Program-made: the position numbers and the translations under genes
The notes under the pieces: generated by a model
What the model saw: the letters and a program-made list of their open reading frames with translations, nothing else
What the model was told of the DNA's origin: nothing
Database searches by the model: none
Assembly (NCBI GenBank): GCA_031973395.1
Contig: DALYDD010000005.1
Coordinates: 4,801 to 68,800 of the forward strand
Direction: 5' to 3'
Source: DALYDD01 sp031973395
Lineage (GTDB): Bacteria; Patescibacteriota; Minisyncoccia; Phycocordibacterales; CAIZLB01
Length of the DNA: 64,000 bases
In this document: positions 53,990 to 62,692 of the stretch, piece by piece
How positions within the stretch are numbered: position 1 is the first letter of the stretch
How the letters are laid out: each line of letters begins with the position of its first letter

Positions 53990-55723
53990 TTATCTATCCG
54001 GCGGTAATTCGAAATGATTAATCAAAAACTTCGAGAGATCGATAAAAGGAGTCGCCAATGTCTCCGATGCATAGCTCACCCCACGCGGATTGACGGTATA
54101 GATAAAGACCAAGAACCGCGGATTATATGCAGGCAAGAAACCTACAAACGAGTGCAAGAATCGATATTCATCATAAGTACCTGCCGAGGTTGCAATCTGT
54201 GCTGTACCTGTTTTGGCAGCAACCGCATATCGATCATTTTTTGCTTTACCATCGAGGAGCGAATGATCGACATTGTAGACCATCATATCGGTAACTGCGC
54301 GAGCCGTCTCTGGCTTGATTACCTGCGGACCGTCTTTCACATTGATATCTTTGTCATACCCGAGACGATAATTCACTTTTTTGACGAGGTGCGGATTGGC
54401 GAGCTTTCCATTATTGGCAATTGCAGAATATGCGCGAAGAAGCTCGACAGGTGACATGGCAATTCCTTGTCCAAATGATGCGGTCGCGAATTCAATATCA
54501 CGATTGGTGCTCAAATTTTTGACGAGACCCGACGATTCGTTTGGCAAATCAATGCCCGTCTTTTCTCCAATACCAAATTTCAAGAAATAGTCCGCCAAAG
54601 TCTTATTCCCCACTTGTCCTGCAACATATACGAATCCTGTATTCAAAGATTTAGACAGAGCAGTTTGCAAAGTAATATCACCACGGCCTTTTTTATCAAA
54701 GTTATACATCGTCTTATTATTCATAGTGACCGAACCAGTGTCATGATAGACCGTATTTGCTGTCACCTTTCCTGTATCAATTCCAACCGCCATAGTAAGA
54801 GACTTCACCACCGAACCCATTTCGTACACACTTTCGACCAAGTTATTGCTGAAAATTGCTGGATCTTTGATATCTTTTAGATTATTTGGATCGAAGGTTG
54901 GAGCTAGGGCCATCGCATAAATTTCCCCTGTTTTTGGATCCATGATGATCGCACCACTTCGCTCAGAACTGTACGTCTTGCTGATCTGTGCGAGCATTTG
55001 CTCAACATATTGCTGGGTATCCGGCTCAATCGAAGTGACGATATCCCCTTCTAGTTTTTCATGTTCGACGACGGTCTTTTTTATATTAGAAAACATCTCA
55101 GCAAAGAAATTCACATAGACACTATCACTATCGCGCATCAAAGTATCCTGAAAACTTCGCTCCAAGCCATAACGGCCGGCGAGTTCATTTTCTTTATCAT
55201 ATCCAATGAGCCCAAGAGCATGTGCTGCCAAAGAGCCGCCTGGATAATAGCGCCACTTGTCTTTGTACAAACCAATTCCAGGAATTTTGGCAGCGGCAAT
55301 TTCGGTGCCAACTTTTTCCTCTATCTTTCGGCGCACTTCTTCATAGGTATCGTCTTGCTTATTGGCTTTTTCTGTAAAGTCAGCTTGATCCAAATCTGGG
55401 ATAAAAGCCAGTAGCTTTTCATACGTCGCATCGACGCCTGCTTTTTGCACCAATTTTGGATTAATCGCCAAAATGAACCCGGTTTTCACGGTAGCAGCAG
55501 AAATAATATCCCCGTCTTTTTCCGTAAAATAGATAGTGCCTCGACTAAAAATATTGCCCGTCGGCCGCTGGTATTGTCGATCAGCTCTTTCTGCAAAATC
55601 GCTCCCGTGAATGATTTGCACGGAATACAGTTTGATGACCAACATCAAAGCGACTAGCAAAATGCCGATTGAGATGATTCTTATTCTATTTTTAGAAATA
55701 GCTGAAGATGAAGCGACGGACAT
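53990..55723 (-). CDS. Class B penicillin-binding protein (FtsI/PBP2)
   Basis: Septal transpeptidase partner of FtsW. N-terminal membrane anchor (about 14-35), dimerisation domain, and transpeptidase domain with MGSVVKSLT (SxxK), SKSLNTGF (SxN) and AAKTGTAQ (KTG). 577 residues, normal. Last of the mraZ-rsmH-ftsL-pbp operon. The SxxK is preceded by YEMG where most class B enzymes have a YEPG. Confidence 0.92.
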   Translation of the reverse strand: MSVASSSAISKNRIRIISIGILLVALMLVIKLYSVQIIHGSDFAERADRQYQRPTGNIFSRGTIYFTEKDGDIISAATVKTGFILAINPKLVQKAGVDATYEKLLAFIPDLDQADFTEKANKQDDTYEEVRRKIEEKVGTEIAAAKIPGIGLYKDKWRYYPGGSLAAHALGLIGYDKENELAGRYGLERSFQDTLMRDSDSVYVNFFAEMFSNIKKTVVEHEKLEGDIVTSIEPDTQQYVEQMLAQISKTYSSERSGAIIMDPKTGEIYAMALAPTFDPNNLKDIKDPAIFSNNLVESVYEMGSVVKSLTMAVGIDTGKVTANTVYHDTGSVTMNNKTMYNFDKKGRGDITLQTALSKSLNTGFVYVAGQVGNKTLADYFLKFGIGEKTGIDLPNESSGLVKNLSTNRDIEFATASFGQGIAMSPVELLRAYSAIANNGKLANPHLVKKVNYRLGYDKDINVKDGPQVIKPETARAVTDMMVYNVDHSLLDGKAKNDRYAVAAKTGTAQIATSAGTYDEYRFLHSFVGFLPAYNPRFLVFIYTVNPRGVSYASETLATPFIDLSKFLINHFELPPDR

Positions 55724-55747
55724 TATCTATAGATGATAACAATCTTT

Positions 55748-56074
55748 CTACCTTATCGCTACAGCGGCAACCGCCGGCTTAGACAAAGTTACAAAAGTTG
55801 TATTGTCGGATGCAGAAACAAATCCCAGTCTTGAAGCAAGCTCCATAGTCACACCACCCTTTCCAGTAATGTATTGAAATTCTTTTTCGCTCAAATCCGA
55901 ATTAAGCGAAGCAATCTGCGTTTCGATTTTCTCCTTAGCAACAGCATTCAAAACAGCCTTATTTACAAAAATAATATAGGCGGCAATCATAGCCACAATC
56001 AAAGCGGTAAGGCTAATAAAAATCGCCTTCGAGAAAAGGTCTATCTTTCGTATTGCTATATGTGCTTGCTTCAT
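55748..56074 (-). CDS. FtsL-like division protein
   Basis: 108 residues with the topology of FtsL: short cytosolic N terminus, one membrane span (about 15-38), then a coiled coil (AVAKEKIETQIASLNSDLSEKEFQY) and a short tail. Assigned by size, topology and position between rsmH and the PBP gene, not by sequence motif. Confidence 0.75.
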   Translation of the reverse strand: MKQAHIAIRKIDLFSKAIFISLTALIVAMIAAYIIFVNKAVLNAVAKEKIETQIASLNSDLSEKEFQYITGKGGVTMELASRLGFVSASDNTTFVTLSKPAVAAVAIR

Positions 56075-56145
56075 GGTAATTCGGTTTTAAGTTAATGTTT
56101 GTGTACTAATGTGTGATCTCCTGTGCGTATGCGCTCATGCGCGGT

Positions 56146-57141
56146 TTAATTCTTGACGAGAACCCTGAGTTTCGCGCTTCTTGATCTCGGATTGCTCTCA
56201 ATTTCCTGATCGCTGGGCACCATCGGCTTTTTGGTCAATTCGGTGACCAAGCCATCTTTTGCCCACTGTTTAAAATATTGTTTGACGATTCGATCTTCGA
56301 GGCTGTGATACGCGATCACAGCAAGCTTTCCTCCTGGCTTTAGAGCTATAAAACTTTTCTCTAAAGCCTTGCGGAGGTGCTCGAGCTCGTTATTGACGGC
56401 GATGCGCAGAGCTTGGAAAGTTTTGGTGGCGGGATGCGTTTTTTGCAATCCAACCAATTTTCCCTTACTCCAGCGTGCAGTCGTACCGAACTCCTTCTGG
56501 ATCAAATCCGCTAGTTCTTTGCTAGTCTCGATTGGCTTTATGTTGCGCGCTGCAACAATCACCTTTGCGATTTTGCGTGCCTGGACTTCCTCGCCGTAGG
56601 CAAAGATCACGTTGGCGATATCTTGTTCTGCCCAGCCATTGATAATGTCTGAGGCATTGAAAAGATAATCTGCAACATCACCAAATGTCATATGAAGAGG
56701 TTCGTCCTGACGAAAAGTAAAACCTTTTCCGGAACCGATGAGATCATAGGTACTGAGTCCTAGATCAAAGAGAATGGCATCAATTGTATTTGGGCCATAC
56801 CCTTTCTTCTCTAATTCGACATCGAGATTGCTAAAATTAGCTTGAATAGGAATCAATCCTTTTGCGTGCGCGCCATCAGGAACAGTCAACGTAGCATCGT
56901 CGGCGAAATATTTTGCCGTTCTTGCAATTGCATCCGCATCGAGATCAAATCCCAGTATGCTCGCATTCCCTTTCAATTGTTTGATGATGGCTTCGCTGTG
57001 GCCACCATCACCTAGATTGCAATCCACCACGACTGCACCAGGTTTGAGATCGAGAATGTCGAGTATTTCATGTAAAAGGACTGGCTTATGTCTCTCTCCT
57101 TTATATTTCGCTTCTGCATCTATAGCGTGAATGTCTGTCAT
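56146..57141 (-). CDS. rsmH: 16S rRNA m4C1402 methyltransferase
   Basis: Methylates cytosine 1402 of 16S rRNA in the small-subunit P site. Family signatures: HKPVLLHEILDIL, VDCNLGDGGHSEAIIK, LFDLGLSTYDL, FRQDEPLHMTFG and AVIAYHSLEDRIVKQYFK. 331 residues (MraW family ~300-320). Second gene of the operon, 24 bases after mraZ. Confidence 0.95.
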   Translation of the reverse strand: MTDIHAIDAEAKYKGERHKPVLLHEILDILDLKPGAVVVDCNLGDGGHSEAIIKQLKGNASILGFDLDADAIARTAKYFADDATLTVPDGAHAKGLIPIQANFSNLDVELEKKGYGPNTIDAILFDLGLSTYDLIGSGKGFTFRQDEPLHMTFGDVADYLFNASDIINGWAEQDIANVIFAYGEEVQARKIAKVIVAARNIKPIETSKELADLIQKEFGTTARWSKGKLVGLQKTHPATKTFQALRIAVNNELEHLRKALEKSFIALKPGGKLAVIAYHSLEDRIVKQYFKQWAKDGLVTELTKKPMVPSDQEIESNPRSRSAKLRVLVKN

Positions 57142-57164
57142 GGAAATAAAGATTAAGAAATGGA

Positions 57165-57599
57165 TTAAATGACGCCGATTTCTCCTAGCTTTTCAGCAAG
57201 TTGATCAGCAGATTTGAGAATACGCTTTTTGTACTCTTTCCATTTATCTTCACTCCAGACTTCCACTCTGCTATGGACTCCTGCAAACACCACTTTGCTA
57301 TTGAGTCCTGCAAATTCGCGAAGGAATTCGGGGATTAAGACACGGCCGTTCGAATCGATATCAATTTCAACCGCTCCGGCTAACATGATTCGATTGAATC
57401 CTCTAGAATCCGCAGCTCCCATTGAAAGATTTCCGAGTTTGTCGGCGATGACCATCCATTCTTTCATTGTGTAAAGGAATAAACAGTTATCGAGACCATG
57501 AGTGATTACCACTTTCTTGCCAAGTTCCTTTCGAAATTTTGCAGGAAGCGAGATTCGCTTTTTCTCATCTTGTGTATGTGTGTATTCTCCGATGAGCAT
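57165..57599 (-). CDS. mraZ: Transcriptional regulator MraZ
   Basis: Two AbrB-like half-domains: DEKKRISLPAKFRKELG and GAVEIDIDSNGRVLIPEFLREFAGL. 144 residues, full length. Binds repeated boxes at its own promoter and controls the dcw operon; three such boxes are visible at 57721-57756. Confidence 0.95.
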   Translation of the reverse strand: MLIGEYTHTQDEKKRISLPAKFRKELGKKVVITHGLDNCLFLYTMKEWMVIADKLGNLSMGAADSRGFNRIMLAGAVEIDIDSNGRVLIPEFLREFAGLNSKVVFAGVHSRVEVWSEDKWKEYKKRILKSADQLAEKLGEIGVI

Positions 57600-57720
57600 G
57601 ATCTTTTAATTAAATCTTTTTGAGGTTTGTTGATCTAGTGTATTGGTGTGATTATTTGGATTTCTTGTTTTTGTTTTGGTTTCTGCTTATTAGACAAATT
57701 CCTTACAAACCTTCGATTTA

Positions 57721-57771
57721 CCACTTTGTCCCACCTATGAACATTTTATACCACTTAACCTCCCCTGACAA
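57721..57771 (-). promoter_or_regulatory. mraZ operon promoter with three MraZ boxes
   Basis: On the minus strand TTGTCA (57766-57771), a 17-base spacer and TAAAAT make a good sigma70 promoter. Three boxes, AAGTGG (57751-57756), AGGTGG (57731-57736) and AAGTGG (57721-57726), start 20 and 10 bases apart, so all lie on the same helix face, one touching the -10 and two downstream. This fits MraZ autoregulation as known in other bacteria. Confidence 0.75.
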
Positions 57772-57835
57772 ACACAAAAACCCATAGTTATGCACAGATT
57801 CTAGGGCTATAAATAAGGGTCTTGCAAAAAAATGC

Positions 57836-57896
57836 CCTGGTTTCACCTTTTGTTACACATTTCTAAGTGCGAGAAAAATTGCGAGGTGAAACCAAG
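57836..57896. repeat. Inverted repeat upstream of the mraZ promoter
   Basis: TGGTTTCACCT (57838-57848) and AGGTGAAACCA (57884-57894) are perfect 11-base complements, extended by two more pairs across a one-base bulge. Spacer 35 bases. No T-run. Purpose unknown. Confidence 0.5.
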
Positions 57897-57901
57897 GAAA
57901 A

Positions 57902-57923
57902 AAGCTCCATATGAGTGGAACTT
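57902..57923 (-). terminator. Terminator of the transglutaminase-like gene
   Basis: On the minus strand AAGTTCCA-CTCATA-TGGAGCTT (one G-U pair) followed by TTTTTTCC. Confidence 0.7.
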
Positions 57924-57974
57924 TTTTTCTTCTAAATTTTAAATATTTATTTATAAAAAATCTTTTAACCCACA

Positions 57975-58688
57975 CTATTTAAACTTGCGCAATTTTGGCT
58001 TCCATTCTACGAAATTCCCTGCTTTCATCTCCATCTTGTCGGCATTGCGAATATACTTGAGATTCTTTTTTGGAAAAAGATCATGGTGCGGCACTGCATC
58101 AATGATGCGCGGCAAATCCCAGAGCCCCTCGTCTCCTGTTACCCAATTCATGTCTTTGCCGAGTTTATGTGTATGCAAAAAACGCAGATCTATCGGATCA
58201 GAATATTTGCGCAAAGTTCTTCGTCCAGTTTTCGGCAGAAAATATTCATGGAAATATGATGCAGCCAATTCTCGTACAGAAAGATAGATTGGATCTCGAT
58301 ATCGAACAGTTGCATGGTTTGTCTTGCTAATGGCTCCCCATCGCCCACCGCGCTTATATAGAGTAACAACATGATCAATATCAGGGAGATCCACTTTGAA
58401 ATCCATGATGAGAGGTGTCTCGCCATTCACATAGAACGCCAATGCCGCAACCAAAGCCCCCTCCAGACAATGTGCGGTCTTATTCTGTAAAACATATCGC
58501 ACAGATCTATAGGTCTCGCCCTTTTCCTCATGATTAAAAGGCAAAGTGTCCAAAAACTTCTGAATCTTAATAGGGGTATTGAGCCGTTTCAAAAACTGAA
58601 TTTCTTTTTTTGTGAGGGTCGCAACCAATTGCGATAGTTGCAATGGTTTCGTCCCGGTCTTCGTCTTTGTTTTTGTTATTCGTGCCAT
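57975..58688 (-). CDS. Transglutaminase-like protein, function unknown
   Basis: 237 residues. The stretch NKTAHCLEGALVAALAFYVN supplies a Cys, DIDHVVTLY a His and KTNHATVRYRDPIY an Asn, in the order and spacing of a papain/transglutaminase-like triad. The N terminus is basic and probably disordered, and the rest is soluble. I infer the fold from the triad only. Confidence 0.7.
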   Translation of the reverse strand: MARITKTKTKTGTKPLQLSQLVATLTKKEIQFLKRLNTPIKIQKFLDTLPFNHEEKGETYRSVRYVLQNKTAHCLEGALVAALAFYVNGETPLIMDFKVDLPDIDHVVTLYKRGGRWGAISKTNHATVRYRDPIYLSVRELAASYFHEYFLPKTGRRTLRKYSDPIDLRFLHTHKLGKDMNWVTGDEGLWDLPRIIDAVPHHDLFPKKNLKYIRNADKMEMKAGNFVEWKPKLRKFK

Positions 58689-58724
58689 AGAGCGTGGCTC
58701 TATTTTAGCATTTTCACGTATATG

Positions 58725-60734
58725 TTACGAAGCGAGTTCGGTGTTTTTTGTCACTTCATCAACCAGGCTCTTTGGTCCAAATACCAGAACGCCGAGATGT
58801 TCAACATCCGCAAATTTTTTCTGCTTTGTCGCCTCAATCACTTTTTTATCATTTGTTGTCTCAAGCATTTCGCGCGTGAATTCAGAAACTTCCAAACCGT
58901 TCGTGAGTGCATGCTCAATGATGCTTTTCATTTCTTTATTATCCTTTGCCTCTTTGATCATGATGGCATGTTTAATATTGAGGAAAATTTGCTTCTCATC
59001 TTCAGTGTCAATTTTGTCCTGCAAAAAGAGTTTCTGGTCTGTACGATGACCGAAAGCCGCAGTCAAATGTGCCACTGCATTGAGTTTTTGCCACTGAAGC
59101 ATTTCCGCACCAGCATTTAGAACAACAGCCGCATAACGATTTTCTTTAGCTGTTTTACCTGCGCCTTTAGCAGCAACCTTATCAGCACCGGCAGTATCTT
59201 CCGGTCGCATAGTTGGGAAAAGAATGGCGTCCTTGATGTTTTTGGTATTCATGAAAAGCATAACCAAACGATCAATACCGATGCCAATTCCTCCATTTGG
59301 CGGCATACCATATTCCATGGCTTCCAGATAATCCTGATCGCTCGGAGAAATCTCGCCATCGCCTTTGCGCTTTTTGCGATCCTGTTCTTCGTAGCGGAGT
59401 TGCTGATCTATCGGATTATTGAGCTCTGAGAAGCAATTAGTGACCTCGAGCCCACCCATGACGAGCTGAAAGCGGTCGATGAGCATCCGGTCATCTTCAC
59501 GTCGCTTTGCAAATGGATTGAATTCGACAGGGTAATTGATAAGAAATACAGGCTGAATCAAATGTGGCCGAATGGCTTTTTTATAAATCTTGTCGACGAT
59601 TTTCTCGAATTCATCAGAGACTTCGATATCTGCTCCATGTTTCTGTGCAATTTTGACCAGATCTTCGCGAGAATGTTCTCGCAGATTCGATACACCGATC
59701 TTTTCTGAAATAAGATCAAGGAAAGGTTTCACTTCAAAAGGCTTTGATGTATCAATTGTTTCGCCGTTATATTCGAAGCTTTCTTTTCCAAAAATTTCTT
59801 TTACCAAATATTGAGTCAAATCCTGGATAAATTGTCTCTGTGATTTTGCATCGGCATAGACCTCCTGGGATTCGAGCATGGTGAACTCCGGATTATGCGT
59901 GACATCAATCCCTTCATTCCTAAATCGACGTCCGAGCTCATATACTTTATTAAATCCACCCACTACCAATTTTTTCAAAAATAATTCCTGGGCAATAGTA
60001 AGGTTGAAATTCAAGTCGAGAGCATTATGGTGCGTTTCAAATACCGCAGCAGTTGCTCCACCCGCCAATGTGTGTAAGATCGGCAACTCAACCTCAATAT
60101 AGCCATGGTCATCATAGAATTTGCGAATGAGGGCTACAGTTTTGGTTCGAAGAAGAAAAGATTTTCGCACTTCTTCATTAGTCAAAACATCGAGATACCG
60201 GCGGCGATACCTTTCTTCAACATCCTGCAAACCATGCCACTTCTCAGGCAAGGCACGCATTGATTTTGTAATCATTCGCCAAGCAGAAGCAGAGAGGCTC
60301 ATTTCCCCTCTTTGTGTTTTCATCAATGTACCACGCACCTCGATGAAATCTCCAATATCTGTAGTCTCCTTAAATAATTCAAAAGCGTCTGAAACATTTG
60401 AATTCGCAATAGTTTCCTCAAGACCATTTACACCATCACCTTCTTGGCTACTTTGGATATATACGAGTGGCTCATCTTTCTTGATGAGAGCCTGAAAAGT
60501 GGCGGTACCATCAAAAAGATCTGCAAAGACAAGACCACCTTGCCCACGAAGAGACATAATACGCCCTGTAATAGAGATGATTTTCTGAGCTGGTTCAAGT
60601 TCTTCAAATTTTTCTCGCAGGACAGCGAGATCGAAATCCTTACGAACAGAAATAGGATAAGCCTCGATTCCGAGAGATTCTAATTTTTGCAGTTTTGCCA
60701 ACCGCACCGCTTTGATTTCTTCTTGCGAAGCCAT
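58725..60734 (-). CDS. lysS: Lysyl-tRNA synthetase fused to a DUF2000-type domain
   Basis: Class II LysRS in residues about 1-500: OB fold, motif 2 GRRFRNEGIDVTHNPEF, motif 3 GGIGIGIDRLVMLFMN and ending ILFPTMRPED. After an Ala/Gly/Lys linker (about 510-525) comes a 145-residue domain that does not belong to LysRS: RYAAVVLNAGAEMLQWQKLN followed by AVAHLTAAFGHRT fits the start of DUF2000, a fold related to peptidyl-tRNA hydrolase 2. Total 669 residues against ~500 usual. Minus-strand TATAAT lies 11 bases before the ATG. Confidence 0.88.
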   Translation of the reverse strand: MASQEEIKAVRLAKLQKLESLGIEAYPISVRKDFDLAVLREKFEELEPAQKIISITGRIMSLRGQGGLVFADLFDGTATFQALIKKDEPLVYIQSSQEGDGVNGLEETIANSNVSDAFELFKETTDIGDFIEVRGTLMKTQRGEMSLSASAWRMITKSMRALPEKWHGLQDVEERYRRRYLDVLTNEEVRKSFLLRTKTVALIRKFYDDHGYIEVELPILHTLAGGATAAVFETHHNALDLNFNLTIAQELFLKKLVVGGFNKVYELGRRFRNEGIDVTHNPEFTMLESQEVYADAKSQRQFIQDLTQYLVKEIFGKESFEYNGETIDTSKPFEVKPFLDLISEKIGVSNLREHSREDLVKIAQKHGADIEVSDEFEKIVDKIYKKAIRPHLIQPVFLINYPVEFNPFAKRREDDRMLIDRFQLVMGGLEVTNCFSELNNPIDQQLRYEEQDRKKRKGDGEISPSDQDYLEAMEYGMPPNGGIGIGIDRLVMLFMNTKNIKDAILFPTMRPEDTAGADKVAAKGAGKTAKENRYAAVVLNAGAEMLQWQKLNAVAHLTAAFGHRTDQKLFLQDKIDTEDEKQIFLNIKHAIMIKEAKDNKEMKSIIEHALTNGLEVSEFTREMLETTNDKKVIEATKQKKFADVEHLGVLVFGPKSLVDEVTKNTELAS

Positions 60735-60753
60735 AGATAGATCTTATTATAGC

Positions 60754-61224
60754 CTATTCTATAGAAATAACGGTATACGTTACATCACCACCAGGGGTTT
60801 TGACCGAGAACTCCTCACCTTTCTTTTTTCCAAGAAGAGCAGCGCCGATTGGAGACTTGAATGAAATTTTTCCAGCGTCCATATCAACTTCTTCTGATCC
60901 TACAATAGAGAAAGTTCGCTTTTCTTTGTCGCCTTTTTTCTGGACAGTGGCCTTTGTACCAATTTCTACTGTGCCGCTTTTTGCATGATGAGCTTCTACA
61001 ATTTCAGCTGATGCCAAGATGCTCTCGAGCTGAGTGATTCGATCTTCGAGCGCAGCTTGTTCTTCTCGGGCCTCATGGTATTCGGCATTCTCAGAAAGGT
61101 CTCCAAGAGATTTTGCGAACTCCAATTCCTCAGCGATTTGCTTTCGCTTTTCTGTTTTTGCAATATGAAGTTCCTTCTGCAATTCCTCGAACTTTTCTTT
61201 TGTTAGATATTCTTTTTGTGCCAT
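60754..61224 (-). CDS. greA: Transcription elongation factor GreA
   Basis: Rescues backtracked RNA polymerase. Coiled-coil finger at residues about 8-75 with the acidic tip (GDLSENAEYHEAREEQAA), and a C-terminal FKBP-like domain (ISFKSPIGAALLGKKKGE). 156 residues, full length. Unlike most genes here it has a leader of about 65 bases. Confidence 0.95.
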   Translation of the reverse strand: MAQKEYLTKEKFEELQKELHIAKTEKRKQIAEELEFAKSLGDLSENAEYHEAREEQAALEDRITQLESILASAEIVEAHHAKSGTVEIGTKATVQKKGDKEKRTFSIVGSEEVDMDAGKISFKSPIGAALLGKKKGEEFSVKTPGGDVTYTVISIE

Positions 61225-61289
61225 TTTATTGGGTGTTTACTTGGTTTCCCGAGAGTTAAATATGTAATTTGCTTAAAATACGATTTGCG

Positions 61290-61322
61290 AATTATAGCGT
61301 ATTTTGGGTGTTTTGACAATAA
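61290..61322 (-). promoter_or_regulatory. greA promoter
   Basis: Minus-strand TTGTCA, 17 bases, TATAAT; a near-consensus sigma70 promoter about 70 bases upstream of the greA ATG. Confidence 0.75.
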
Positions 61323-61368
61323 AATTCAGCAGATGCCTTCCAGATGCACAGGACCACAGATTCCTCAC

Positions 61369-62418
61369 TTAAGCAACAACAACGGTGCGCCTGGCCCATA
61401 CGGCCGTCGTCCTTTTTTTCATAAAAATTTTATCTAAAATTGATGAGAATTTAAGGTTGAAGTTTAGACCGAGGAAAACGAAAGACGCCTCTAGGGCATT
61501 AACAATTCGGGTTTTAATCTTACCGTTCTTTGGGTCAGGTACATCCAGCTGATGAATGTCCAAGTCCATGTCTTTTAATTTTTGCAAAACCTCCTTATAG
61601 ACCTGCTCAGCCTCATCTTTTGTCTTGCACTGTATGATAAAGTCATCAACATATCTGACCAGCCTATAGTTCGTATTGCATTTGATAAAACAATCAAACT
61701 CATATAGGTAAATACTCGCGAGTAAAGGCGAAATAGCAGACCCTTGAGCTACGCCTATATCTTCGTAATAATCCTTCTGCTCGATATCTACGAGCTCTTT
61801 TTCGACTTGAAAATTGATTATTTGGGTGACCAAATTCTGCAAGTCTGGATCGGTTATCTTTTTATTGATTAAATCGATTATTTTTTGCTTAGGAATATAA
61901 TCGAAGAATTTTTTGATATCAGTTTCAAAAACCCATGTATAACCGTTTTCCATATTATCCAAAATAGCCTGAGCAGCGAGCGGAACACCATTAAGAGTGT
62001 TCTTAATACCCAGTCTGTTTTTGTAAATCACCGTCCTAGAGTAATCACAGTTAGAGTTGTACTTTTTAAAATGCTTCTCAAGAACCGATAATATGGACCG
62101 TGATACTATTCGGTCCTCTACTGTACATACTAGAATTTGTCGGTTGCCGATGTCGACGGGCTTCATCTTCTTGAAGCTAAATCGTTTGGCACTTAAGCTA
62201 TCCCTCAGTTTCTTAATGTTTTTCCGCTCTTCCTTTCCAAATGTAAAAATAGATACGCCATCAATCCCCATAGTGTGCTTCTTGGGATGGGTTTTGAGGT
62301 GCTTCCATGACAGAAACAGCCTCTTCATAACTTTTTCATAATCTGTCAGTTTTTTTCTCATAAGCCCTATCAATATAAAGCAAAAAAGACCACAATGGGT
62401 CTTTGTCACTAACTTCAA
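61369..62418 (-). CDS. Reverse transcriptase, group-II-like, without visible maturase or endonuclease
   Basis: 349 residues (or 330 from ATG 62361). RT blocks in order: KKHTMGIDGVSIF (RT1-like), VEDRIVSRSILSVLEKHF (RT2), VFETDIKKFFDYIPKQ (RT3, catalytic Asp), GVAQGSAISPLLASIYLYEFD (RT4), RLVRYVDDFIIQC (YxDD, RT5) and ASFVFLGLNF (RT7). QGxxxSP and the F.RYxDDF form are those of group II-like RTs; DGR enzymes have xGxxxSQ and retron enzymes lack this RT4 style. After RT7 only 25 residues remain, so thumb/maturase and HNH parts are absent. A GC-rich leader lies upstream. Confidence 0.85.
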   Translation of the reverse strand: MKLVTKTHCGLFCFILIGLMRKKLTDYEKVMKRLFLSWKHLKTHPKKHTMGIDGVSIFTFGKEERKNIKKLRDSLSAKRFSFKKMKPVDIGNRQILVCTVEDRIVSRSILSVLEKHFKKYNSNCDYSRTVIYKNRLGIKNTLNGVPLAAQAILDNMENGYTWVFETDIKKFFDYIPKQKIIDLINKKITDPDLQNLVTQIINFQVEKELVDIEQKDYYEDIGVAQGSAISPLLASIYLYEFDCFIKCNTNYRLVRYVDDFIIQCKTKDEAEQVYKEVLQKLKDMDLDIHQLDVPDPKNGKIKTRIVNALEASFVFLGLNFNLKFSSILDKIFMKKRTTAVWARRTVVVA

Positions 62419-62439
62419 TTTAAGCTCTACAAATGATTA

Positions 62440-62600
62440 GTTTTGCGGCAAGTATCCTAGCTGTTGGTCTGAAGCTAGTGACTCTCGTCTCTAGACCTCT
62501 TCTCAACTCTGCTCGTCTGGCCGCTGGCCCCTCCGTCGGTGTGCACTTGCGTGCGTCGCGATGCTTGGTGGCTGCGCCAGAGTCAGCGGTAACACTATAC
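62440..62600 (-). ncRNA. Candidate structured leader RNA of the reverse transcriptase
   Basis: A GC-rich block in AT-rich surroundings, starting just beyond a minus-strand TGG-TATAGT (extended -10, near 62595-62602) and running to the RT start. Possible pairings are GACTCT with AGAGTC (about 62579-62584 and 62478-62483), GGCC-AGC-GGCC (62517-62527) and several shorter stems. It has no credible Shine-Dalgarno or conserved protein; an overlapping short frame looks spurious. It could be the template or partner RNA of the RT, or an intron fragment. Confidence 0.45.
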
Positions 62601-62692
62601 CATAAGTCCATACACCAAAAAAGCCAGGTCATTGATCAGAAATCGGGACTTTTGTGCAAACAAATTTGGCAGTATGATGTGACAAACACGCA

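Noticed and set aside
61300..61440. Group II intron domain V behind the RT
   Set aside because: A stem ACGACGG/CCGTTGT exists inside the coding end, but without the AGC triad and GNRA loop layout.
61369..62418. Diversity-generating retroelement or retron
   Set aside because: RT4 is QGxxxSP, not the DGR xGxxxSQ; no template/variable repeat pair seen; retron msr/msd pattern and motif not seen.
62420..62632. 70-codon frame over the RT leader
   Set aside because: GC-rich in all frames and without protein character; better explained as structured RNA.
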